From CAJINA01 sp964647585 (GTDB lineage Bacteria > Desulfobacterota > Desulfobacteria > Desulfobacterales > CAJINA01), in assembly GCA_964647585.1 (NCBI GenBank), contig CAZYGG010000062.1, forward strand, positions 1 through 22,672: a DNA stretch of 22,672 bases, read 5' to 3'. Position 1 is the stretch's first letter. Each line of letters starts with the position of its first letter. Under the pieces are notes generated by a model. The model did no database searches and had not been told where the DNA came from. It worked only from the letters and a program-made list of their open reading frames with translations. Position numbers and translations under genes: made by a program. Below, one piece after another: positions 16,633 through 22,672 of the stretch.

Positions 16633-17274
16633 ATGGACAGGTTCATCCCTATGGCCAGAAACCTTGTTATCCTTATTGCCGTCCTTTGCCTGCCGGGCTG
16701 CATGACTGTGGCCCCCCTGGTGGTTTCCGGCGTCGGCTCCGGGGCAACCTACTCTTTCTTCAGCACCGCCTATAAAACCGAAACCTACCCGCTGAAAAAC
16801 GTCTATCGGGCCTGTATGCAGGCTCTCTGGATCATGGAAATCAGGGTTCATGCGGTCAGCCGGGATAAAAAGGAATTTTTTGTCAAAGCACAGGCCGGCG
16901 ATCGCAAGGTCGCTCTGGCCCTGAAAACCATCACCCCGGCAACAACCCGGGTCACCATCAATGTTTCCAAAGCATTGATCCTCAGTGACAAAGCCACGGC
17001 GGAAGAGATCATCCACCAGATGACCCTGGCCCTGAAGAAAACTGCAGATAACCGCCTGAACCGCTATGCCACCCTGGCGGTGAGTGTGGACCCGCCGGAA
17101 GCTTCTGTCCGGATCCTGAACATCAAACCGCGTTTTTACCAGGGTATCGAGTTGAAGCGGGGGGTGTATGACCTGGAGGTAAGCGCTAAAAAATACAAAA
17201 GTAAAAAAATTTTGACCACCCTCCGGCCCGGACAGGACAAAATTGTTCAGGTGTCTTTGAAAAAGCTGAAATGA
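16633..17274 (+). CDS. DUF3568/PEGA outer-membrane lipoprotein
   Basis: This 213-aa protein has a lipoprotein signal: hydrophobic residues 9-19 and the lipobox Leu-Pro-Gly-Cys with Cys23 as the lipidated residue. The next residue is Met, not Asp, which favours the outer membrane. Residues about 24-140 resemble DUF3568: a Gly/Ser-rich start, then TETYPLKNVYRACMQALW, then a two-layer alpha/beta stretch. Residues about 146-211 form a PEGA-like domain, with PPEASVRILN, GIELKRGVYDLEVSAKKYKSKK and a closing IVQVSLKKL. PEGA repeats are short beta modules found in surface proteins. The start at 16633 is poorly supported by its Shine-Dalgarno, and Met at 16651 is an alternative that keeps the lipobox. 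It is a single gene with no operon partner. The role is unknown, possibly envelope structure. Confidence 0.8.
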   Translation: MDRFIPMARNLVILIAVLCLPGCMTVAPLVVSGVGSGATYSFFSTAYKTETYPLKNVYRACMQALWIMEIRVHAVSRDKKEFFVKAQAGDRKVALALKTITPATTRVTINVSKALILSDKATAEEIIHQMTLALKKTADNRLNRYATLAVSVDPPEASVRILNIKPRFYQGIELKRGVYDLEVSAKKYKSKKILTTLRPGQDKIVQVSLKKLK

Positions 17275-17387
17275 GGACGCCCTTTTAGCGGGGCCAAACC
17301 GCAACTGGACGAAATATTCAGTATGAGCTGTAAACAAGAAACTTGAATTTCATATGGGAAGGTTGTATAAGAAATGTCTCTAACGCG

Positions 17388-17458
17388 AATGCAACTGCAT
17401 TGATATTACATCTGCGGCCTCATCATTTGTGTATAAAAATCATCGATTGGTAATTACC
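17388..17458. promoter_or_regulatory. Two small palindromes before the receiver gene
   Basis: AATGCA-AC-TGCATT (17388-17401) and GGTAATTACC (17449-17458) are perfect inverted repeats in the 239-bp gap upstream of the receiver gene. Either could be a regulator site. No clear promoter was identified between 17275 and 17513. Confidence 0.3.
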
Positions 17459-17513
17459 GTAACATCCTCAGGGCAATCAGTTCCCTATGGCGACCCGGTG
17501 AACACACGTATAT

Positions 17514-17939
17514 ATGAACGGAAAAAAGATACTTGTCATTGACGACCAGCGCAGTCAGCTGAGGTTAATTAAAAAACTACTGACCAAGCTGGGCCATACG
17601 GCGGTCACAGTAGACAGCGCTGAGGAAGCCGACCTCATCTTGCGCTGGGAGCAGGGTTTTTCCCTGATTATCACGGATTTGAAAATGCCCTGGTTGGACG
17701 GCCTGCAGTTTTGCAAGGATGTAAAAAACCTCCACCCCCATCTAAAAGTTTACGCACTGTCCGGGTTTATCGGCGGCTATGACCCCGATGAAATCAAAGC
17801 CGCCGGTTTTGACGGTGTTTACGAGAAGCCGATACGAAAATCGCTCCTGGTAGAAATCCTGGACGCTTTTCATTCCGATACCTTGGATGACGGTCATGCA
17901 GGGCATCTCAAAACTGATGAGCAATCCAACACGCCCTGA
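17514..17939 (+). CDS. Stand-alone CheY-like response regulator
   Basis: This 141-aa protein is one receiver domain (residues 4-125) plus a short polar tail. The acid pocket is Asp10-Asp11, the phosphate acceptor is Asp55 in IITDLKMP, the switch residue is Ser83 in ALSG, and the conserved lysine is Lys105 in YEKP. There is no output domain, so it must act by protein contact or as a step in a phosphorelay. The ATG has only a weak GGTGA upstream. A hybrid histidine kinase lies 544 bases downstream on the same strand, so the two could be partners, though they are not tightly linked. The target is unknown. Confidence 0.88.
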   Translation: MNGKKILVIDDQRSQLRLIKKLLTKLGHTAVTVDSAEEADLILRWEQGFSLIITDLKMPWLDGLQFCKDVKNLHPHLKVYALSGFIGGYDPDEIKAAGFDGVYEKPIRKSLLVEILDAFHSDTLDDGHAGHLKTDEQSNTP

Positions 17940-18373
17940 CCAGCCTTAGCCAAGTCGGCTGCCTGGCATCCACGACCGGCTGCCGCCCCCCATGGCCTCT
18001 TTGGCTCAATCTATAAATTCTTTAAGTCTCAAGAAAAATTTTTCCGAACCCCCTCTCAAACACGCACTGCTAACTTCCAAGTCTACCCAGTTAAAAGCCC
18101 TTTTCTCCATCTCTATCACTTAGCATTTTATTGGATTTGAGAAGGATCAAAGAGTGTTTGGAACCTGCGGCCAGACTCTGTTCCGTCACACTGCTCAGTA
18201 CACGATAAGGCTTAGAAAGAACCGAAATATCACCCTGCAATTTTTGTTGTTTCATATTTCCGGCCAATTCAGCATCATCAATATTTGTTGCCCCGCATGG
18301 TTTCTTTTTCCAATACTATATCCACATGATTGTATTTGTTGTGTTTTTATAGTTCAAAGGTTTTTGGTATTTA

Positions 18374-18388
18374 TGGCATTAATTTTGC
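18374..18388 (+). promoter_or_regulatory. Candidate sigma-54 promoter of the hybrid kinase
   Basis: TGGCATTAATTTTGC has GG and GC with exactly ten bases between them, close to the sigma-54 consensus TGGCACG-N4-TTGC. Transcription would begin near 18400, about 85 bases before the preferred kinase start. No enhancer site was recognised. Confidence 0.38.
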
Positions 18389-18431
18389 GAGAATATACCT
18401 TATAAAATTTATTTCATGTTAATTGGAAAAC

Positions 18432-18466
18432 CCGCTAATTGCCACGCATTGGATTCACATTAGCGG
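18432..18466. repeat. 8-bp inverted repeat in the kinase leader
   Basis: CCGCTAAT (18432-18439) and ATTAGCGG (18459-18466) are perfect inverted repeats around 19 bases. They sit between the sigma-54 candidate and the preferred kinase start. They could form a leader hairpin or bind a regulator. Confidence 0.4.
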
Positions 18467-18483
18467 TAGAACGGGGTCAGATA

Positions 18484-20217
18484 ATGATAGCTTACGAACT
18501 GGAGGAAGGCCGCAACTCAGACATTGATACCAGCCAGCGGGCAGAACTCTTTCTGGTCATGGAAAAAGAACTGCTTTCAGTGCATGCCTCCCTGGATTTG
18601 CACACCGTTTTAACATCCATACTTGAAAGTGCAACCCGGATAGCCAAATCCGAAGCCAGCACTCTTTTTCTCATCGACCCGGAATCCGGTGATCTTTTAT
18701 TTTCAGTTCCCACCGGTCCGGCCGCCGATAAATTGAAAGACATGCGTATCAAAAAAGGGGTGGGCGTCGCCGGAAATGTTGCGCAAAATGGAAAACCGAT
18801 CGTGGTAGGGGATGCGGACGAAGATCCCCGGTTTCACCCTGAAATTGACAAGTTGTCCGGGTTCCAGACGCGATCCATCCTGGCCGTCCCTTTGAAATCC
18901 AAGGGCAAGGTTATCGGTGTCCTTGAAGCGCTGAATAAAGAGGAGGGGTTAACCTTTTCCGACGACGACGTTTTACTTTTTTCAACTTTTGCAGACCATG
19001 CGACCCTGGCCATTGAGAACGCCCAGCTTCACGATTCCATGGACAACCAGTCAAAAGAAAACTGCCGGATGCAGGTTCAGGTGGCCGAAACTGAAAAAAA
19101 ACGGGCACTTGAAAGACTGTCCGCTGGTATCGCTCACGATTTGAAAAACATTATCGGTGCCATTTCAGGGTTTGCTGAAATAGCAATGCTGGATGTGAAC
19201 GACAAGCCTGTCCGCGAGGACATTGGCGAGATTTTGAAAGCCAGCAACAGCGCCATGGACCTGGTGGAGCAGATCCTGACCTTCACCAACCAGAGCCAAC
19301 AGGATAAGATCCCGCTGAAAAGCCAAAAGGTTCTTAAGCAGGCCATTAAACTTTTCAGAATATTTCTGCCGGAAACCATTTCCATTCGGGGAAATTTCTC
19401 ATTTCAAGAAGGGCTGATTCTGGCGGATCCAAAACAGATGCACCAGGCCATCACCAACCTGCTGAAAAACGCCCGGGATGCCATTGGTCCTGATTCCAAG
19501 GGTGTTTTGAATATTGAGTCCAGCCTGGTGGAACTGAGCGAAAATCAAGTCCTGGTTCACCCCGGCCTGAATCCCGGGTGGTATATCAAGTTCACCATTT
19601 CCGACAATGGTTGCGGGATCGATTCGAAAACATTGAAAAAGATTTTTGATCCTTACTTTACAACCAAAAGCGGGGGGGTCGGCACCGGTATGGGCCTGCC
19701 CACGACCCGGAGCATCATCGCCGACCATGGCGGCGCCATTACCGTCTCCAGTGTTCCCGGCGAAGGCACGCAGGTGGACATCCTGCTTCCCAAAATCGTT
19801 GCCGAAGTGGAATCCGAGCCTTTGACCTTCGAACAGCTCCCCAAAGGCAGCGAGCGCATCCTGCTGGTGGATGACGAGCGAACCGTCGCGTTCACCCTGT
19901 CCAAAATGCTGCGTTCTTTGGGATATGAATGTATCTCGGTAGGTAGTTCCGAAGAAGCCCTTGAGCTTTACCGTGACGATCCGGACAGTATCGATCTGCT
20001 GCTTACCGACTGGGCCATGCCCGGGTTAACCGGCGACCGCCTGGCTGAAAAGATTAATGAAATTCGCAGTGATGCGAAAGTCATCATATACTCCGCTTTC
20101 AGCGGTGAACTCGACCATGTAAAATTCAGGGCCAACGGCATCCGCGACGCCCTGGAAAAACCGATCTCCATGGAAAGCCTGGCCAACACGGTCCGGATTG
20201 TCCTGGATGAATCCTGA
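18484..20217 (+). CDS. GAF-HisKA-HATPase-REC hybrid histidine kinase
   Basis: Counting from ATG 18484 the protein has 577 aa. A GAF sensor domain lies at about 25-180 (STLFLIDPESGDLLFS, GVAGNVAQNGKPIVV, SILAVPLKSKGKVIGVLEALN). A short coiled linker follows. The H-box is AGIAHDLKN with His218. The HATPase domain shows the N-box NLLKNARDAIG (Asn329), DNGCGI from Asp374, FDPYFTTK and GTGMGLP. A C-terminal receiver has phospho-acceptor Asp509 in LLTDWAMPG and Lys559 in LEKP. No membrane segment is present, so it senses a cytoplasmic signal. The frame also opens at TTG 18439, but the inverted repeat at 18432-18466 covers that start. The Shine-Dalgarno (GGGGT) for ATG 18484 is modest. A terminator-like hairpin follows. 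The ligand is unknown. Confidence 0.9.
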   Translation: MIAYELEEGRNSDIDTSQRAELFLVMEKELLSVHASLDLHTVLTSILESATRIAKSEASTLFLIDPESGDLLFSVPTGPAADKLKDMRIKKGVGVAGNVAQNGKPIVVGDADEDPRFHPEIDKLSGFQTRSILAVPLKSKGKVIGVLEALNKEEGLTFSDDDVLLFSTFADHATLAIENAQLHDSMDNQSKENCRMQVQVAETEKKRALERLSAGIAHDLKNIIGAISGFAEIAMLDVNDKPVREDIGEILKASNSAMDLVEQILTFTNQSQQDKIPLKSQKVLKQAIKLFRIFLPETISIRGNFSFQEGLILADPKQMHQAITNLLKNARDAIGPDSKGVLNIESSLVELSENQVLVHPGLNPGWYIKFTISDNGCGIDSKTLKKIFDPYFTTKSGGVGTGMGLPTTRSIIADHGGAITVSSVPGEGTQVDILLPKIVAEVESEPLTFEQLPKGSERILLVDDERTVAFTLSKMLRSLGYECISVGSSEEALELYRDDPDSIDLLLTDWAMPGLTGDRLAEKINEIRSDAKVIIYSAFSGELDHVKFRANGIRDALEKPISMESLANTVRIVLDES

Positions 20218-20301
20218 CACCCAATGAAAACCGCATCGGGCGCGTGCCCCTGATTGTCTCCGGTTTCCTTCTTTCCGGGGCTATCCAGAGGGGGTAATAA
20301 T

Positions 20302-20355
20302 CGAAGGCCGCTGAACGACACAGCGGCCTTCGCCTGTTTGGGCCCCTGTTTTTTT
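20302..20355 (+). terminator. Strong hairpin terminator after the hybrid kinase
   Basis: Perfect 12-bp arms CGAAGGCCGCTG (20302-20313) and CAGCGGCCTTCG (20321-20332) enclose a 7-base loop, 84 bases after the kinase stop. A run of Ts comes only 16 bases later (20349-20355), so it is not a textbook rho-independent terminator. It could still block or stabilise the transcript end. Confidence 0.55.
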
Positions 20356-20504
20356 CACACATGGCCTGCGCCCCAAAGTTGCCCCGGTCAACGCCCTACC
20401 CTGAAATAAATGCAACCTGGCGACAGGCATTGTGAGGTCTATGCAAATCTGTTATTCTCCATATGCAGTTACTCACCAATCAGATGAGAGGATAGCCTCG
20501 AAAT

Positions 20505-21593
20505 ATGACGCTTGAAGTTTCTGTCATTATCCCCGCCCTGAACGAACAGGACTGCCTGCCGCACCTGCTGGCAGATCTGCAGGCCCAGAAAGGGGTGGCT
20601 CTGGAGGTTATCATCGCCGACGGTGGCTCCACCGACAACACCCTTGCAAACTGCCGCCCCTTTAAACCCATGGTCGTGCAAACAACCCGCGGCCGGGCCC
20701 TTCAACTGAACGCCGGGTTCAGAAAATCGACCGGTCGCAATCTCCTTTTTCTACATGCGGATTCACGGCTGAAAGACCCCGAACTGTTGCACAGAGCCCT
20801 TGCGCACTGGCACCAGGCCCTCGGCAGAGTCCACCGCAACAACGTTGCCGGCCATTTTCCGTTGAAATTCATGCGCTCCGGCCGGTCCCACAAGATGACC
20901 TTCAGGTATATCGAAGGCAAGACCCGCTTCAATCGCATCAATACCACCAACGGTGACCAGGGCTTTCTCTTGAGGCGTTCGTTCTTTGAAGAACTGGGTG
21001 GTTTTGACGAGAGCCAGCACTTTCTGGAAGACCAGAAACTGGCCGAAAAGATCCGTAGCCGGGGCGAGTGGATTACCCTCCCCGGGCATCTGTTCACATC
21101 CGGCCGTCGATTTGAGGCCGCGGGCTGCCATCGGCTGTACATATTGATGGGCATGCTCATGGCACTTTACAGCACCGGCCACACGGATTTTTTCAAACGG
21201 GCCACAGCTATCTACGCCAGCCAGCCTGAAACCGGCTATTTACTGTTAAAACCCTATTTTGAAGCCGCCATTAAGATGTTTGTATACGACCTGGGGGTTT
21301 TCGGAACCCTCCGCGCCTGGTTTTATATCGGTCGCTATATCCGGCAAAACTCCTGGCAGATGTTTTACTTCTTTGACGTGCTGCTCCGAACCTCACATAA
21401 GACCTGTGCCTATCCCTGCCTTGAATTTCACGATAAGTATTTTTGGCCGGCAACCGACAACACTGTCTGTGACGTCATCAATACGTTCATCTCATTCTTC
21501 TGGTATATGCTGATTCTGGCCCCCTATTTTTATATCGGGGACACACTCCGCCCCGCCGGGCCGGCCGCTACGGTTCGTCAAGCGCCCGGATAA
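20505..21593 (+). CDS. Family 2 glycosyltransferase (TIGR04283-like) with C-terminal extension
   Basis: This protein has 362 aa. Residues 4-225 form a GT-A fold: VSVIIPALNEQDCLPHLL (5-22), nucleotide-sugar site IIADGGSTDNT (36-46), metal-binding HADSRL (84-89), NTTNGDQGFLLRR (147-158) and FLEDQKLAEKIRSRG (173-187). These match the TIGR04283 group of GT2 enzymes, usually about 220 aa. The remaining 135 residues are an unusual extension: helical to about 300, then a Cys/aromatic-rich piece (CAYPCLEFHDKYFW, 301-314) and a hydrophobic helix at about 324-345 that could anchor it in the membrane. TIGR04283 members often lie beside TIGR04282 and radical SAM genes, but none is seen here. The sugar and acceptor are unknown. 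The last 26 bases overlap the 3' end of the convergent stress-protein gene. Confidence 0.85.
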   Translation: MTLEVSVIIPALNEQDCLPHLLADLQAQKGVALEVIIADGGSTDNTLANCRPFKPMVVQTTRGRALQLNAGFRKSTGRNLLFLHADSRLKDPELLHRALAHWHQALGRVHRNNVAGHFPLKFMRSGRSHKMTFRYIEGKTRFNRINTTNGDQGFLLRRSFFEELGGFDESQHFLEDQKLAEKIRSRGEWITLPGHLFTSGRRFEAAGCHRLYILMGMLMALYSTGHTDFFKRATAIYASQPETGYLLLKPYFEAAIKMFVYDLGVFGTLRAWFYIGRYIRQNSWQMFYFFDVLLRTSHKTCAYPCLEFHDKYFWPATDNTVCDVINTFISFFWYMLILAPYFYIGDTLRPAGPAATVRQAPG

Positions 21594-22017
21594 TCAAAAG
21601 GGGGCGATCTACGCGCTGCAGGACACCGGCGGCCACACTGCCGTAAAACACCCGCGACAGGCCTCCCCACCCATGGCTGGCAATGGCGATAAGATCGACA
21701 TCCTCGGTATTGGCGGTTCGAATGATCTCTGCCACCACCGGCCCGTGGGCCACGCGCACCACGCTCTCGATGCCCTTTTCGCGGAATTCCCCCTGCAGCC
21801 CGGCCAGATAGTTTTCTATCTCTTTTTCCTGGGCCACCAGCCCTTCGTGGTGGGTGGCGCTATACTGGCCTCCGGAGGCCACAACCGCGCGCAGGGGCTC
21901 AACCACCACCAGGAAAATCACCCTGGCACCATAAAGCGTGGCCAGGTTCTCCACGTGGGGCAATATCGCCTCGGCCCGTTTCGATTGATCCAGCGGCACC
22001 AATATTGTGTAATACAT
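21568..22017 (-). CDS. Universal stress protein, UspA family
   Basis: The chosen ATG at 22017 gives 149 aa, normal for a single-domain USP. It follows AGGGAGG directly, and the protein starts with the family opening MYYTILVPLDQSKRAE. The frame is open to 22068, but those residues do not fit the family. The ATP-binding pattern is SHGWGGLSRVFYGSV (114-128), followed by the closing RPLLIIR (138-144). VDLIAIASHG (107-116) is the standard strand before the loop. The G-rich loop is intact, so nucleotide binding is likely. USPs are small cytoplasmic dimers made under starvation or stress. The 3' end overlaps that of the glycosyltransferase by 26 bases, tail to tail. No clear promoter was found. Confidence 0.9.
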   Translation of the reverse strand: MYYTILVPLDQSKRAEAILPHVENLATLYGARVIFLVVVEPLRAVVASGGQYSATHHEGLVAQEKEIENYLAGLQGEFREKGIESVVRVAHGPVVAEIIRTANTEDVDLIAIASHGWGGLSRVFYGSVAAGVLQRVDRPLLIIRALDEP

Positions 22018-22211
22018 GTTAACCTCCCTGCGTTGCCTGTTTAGGTACAAATTGGACTGGTTATGCAAATTCCAGGGGGTAAACGAAGAGGATTGTCAGG
22101 CTCGGTGGAAAGGCGCTGTCGGCGAAATGACCGTATAGAAAATCAGCGTGAATGCATATAGGATAATCGATAAAAATTAAAATGGCCAGTATCTTTTCCG
22201 GCGTTTACCGT

Positions 22212-22535
22212 TCAGGGTTCGTTTCTCACCGGCCAGAGATAGTACATCATGTGCTTGGGGGAACTGACCATCGCGCCGGAAAGCATGTTCACGGACCAGG
22301 CGTAATCGCGGTTGTCCGCCTTTGTGGTGGCGGTCCAGTAATAGCCGGACCGGAGGCCGGAAAAAGGACCGGGCGATTTATAGCGAACAGCGTCCTGTCC
22401 GCCGGCCAGTGCGGCCAGCTCTTTCCGGGTGGGCGGGCGCCAATCCCCCCACTGGGAATCGTCCGCAAGTCCGCAGATACCATGGTTTTCATTCGTATTC
22501 CCCTGATAATTTCGTCCTGTGGGCGTGACCGGCAT
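22212..22535 (-). pseudogene. N-terminally truncated DUF1566 remnant
   Basis: The minus-strand frame from Met at 22535 to TGA at 22212 encodes 107 aa that match only the second half of a DUF1566 domain: GLADDSQWGDWRPPTRKELAAL near 23-44, SGYYWTAT near 65-72, DYAWSVNMLSGAM near 77-89 and a closing YLWPVRNEP. The usual first half (GDGTVTD-type start, GLMW) and signal peptide are absent. The frame stays open to a TTG at 22646, but that stretch is Phe/Leu/Lys-rich and unlike the family. Neither start has a good ribosome binding site. It is probably a decayed or deleted copy related to the DUF1566 gene at 13497-14348. A functional short protein cannot be ruled out. Confidence 0.5.
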
Positions 22536-22663
22536 TTTGTCCCGGGACTTTCGAGGAAAAATTATACCATGGAATTTGATTATTTTGAAAAAAAGCTTAC
22601 TTTGCCGTAACAGGAAAATCGACAGGCATGTAAATACTGCCAGCAAAATACATTCACATTCTC

Positions 22664-22672
22664 AAGGAGGCA
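22664..22672 (+). promoter_or_regulatory. Shine-Dalgarno of the next gene, outside the window
   Basis: AAGGAGG at 22664-22670 is a near-perfect ribosome binding site at the very right edge. A plus-strand start codon is expected a few bases beyond the window, so the next gene is likely transcribed to the right. Confidence 0.5.

Larger units (their letters stand above)
17940..18483. other. Intergenic region before the hybrid kinase
   Basis: No gene is supported in this AT-rich gap of 544 bases. A 5-bp stem CAGCC/GGCTG lies just after the receiver gene (about 17941-17961) without a T-tract. The open frame at 18154-18405 reads as random hydrophobic sequence. The region also holds the sigma-54 candidate (18374-18388) and the inverted repeat at 18432-18466. 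Confidence 0.5.

Noticed and set aside
16366..17337. 323-aa open frame on the minus strand
   Set aside because: It covers the lipoprotein gene in antisense and has no family features; the plus frame has a lipobox and a PEGA-like domain.
18154..18405. 83-aa open frame before the kinase
   Set aside because: Random hydrophobic sequence, no Shine-Dalgarno, and it overlaps the sigma-54 candidate.
18439..18483. TTG start extending the hybrid kinase by 15 residues
   Set aside because: The start lies in an inverted repeat and the added residues do not belong to the GAF domain. ATG 18484 is preferred, though not proven.
1..22672. CRISPR arrays, tRNA or rRNA genes, prophage or toxin-antitoxin genes
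   Set aside because: I looked for these by eye on both strands and saw none. A computed tRNA and repeat scan was not possible.

Overview
The window looks like chromosomal DNA of an anaerobic sulfate- or sulfur-metabolising Desulfobacterota bacterium, most likely of the Desulfobacterales type. This is inferred from a DsrP-like NrfD-family membrane subunit next to an HdrC-type iron-sulfur protein, and from the general style of the other genes: DUF1566 proteins, a GAF hybrid kinase, a DUF3568/PEGA lipoprotein and a TIGR04283-like glycosyltransferase. No rRNA, tRNA, CRISPR array or complete transposon was seen. Most genes are GC-rich. The GMC oxidoreductase and its leader (about 14350-16330) are clearly richer in A+T.

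Layout. 15-2128: a dsrP-like gene converges on a tandem-duplicated HdrC-like [4Fe-4S] protein, with 8 bp between the stop codons. 2129-3068: a non-coding stretch with a 56-bp inverted-repeat element flanked by exact 9-bp direct repeats, a 38-aa single-membrane-span protein with its own promoter, Shine-Dalgarno and terminator, and a dispersed-type palindromic repeat. 3069-3929: an exported protein of the DUF4412/LolA-like kind on the minus strand. 4370-13463: a promoter followed by a complete recC-recB-recD operon encoding RecBCD (exonuclease V), then a 59-aa Cys/His protein starting at TTG and probably co-transcribed.

13497-14348: an exported SPOR-like plus DUF1566 protein on the minus strand. 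14539-16331: a good sigma-70 promoter and a cholesterol-oxidase-like GMC flavoprotein carrying an unusual four-cysteine motif. 16369-16530: a run of six consecutive short hairpins, then a DUF3568/PEGA lipoprotein. 17514-20332: a stand-alone CheY-like receiver and a GAF-HisKA-HATPase-REC hybrid kinase, with a possible sigma-54 promoter before the kinase and a strong hairpin after it. 20505-22017: a family 2 glycosyltransferase whose 3' end overlaps that of a convergent universal stress protein. 22212-22535: an N-terminally truncated DUF1566 remnant. The last bases hold a strong Shine-Dalgarno for a gene that begins just outside the window.

How the genes work together. Only recCBD forms a clear functional complex (double-strand break processing and degradation of foreign linear DNA). 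DsrP and the duplicated HdrC protein are both redox proteins of sulfur-type respiration, but they are convergent and so not one operon. The two signalling genes may form a phosphorelay, because neither carries a DNA-binding output domain. I saw no clearly new multi-gene system. The best candidates for undescribed elements are the flanked inverted repeat at 2236-2309, the hairpin array at 16369-16530 and the two small proteins.
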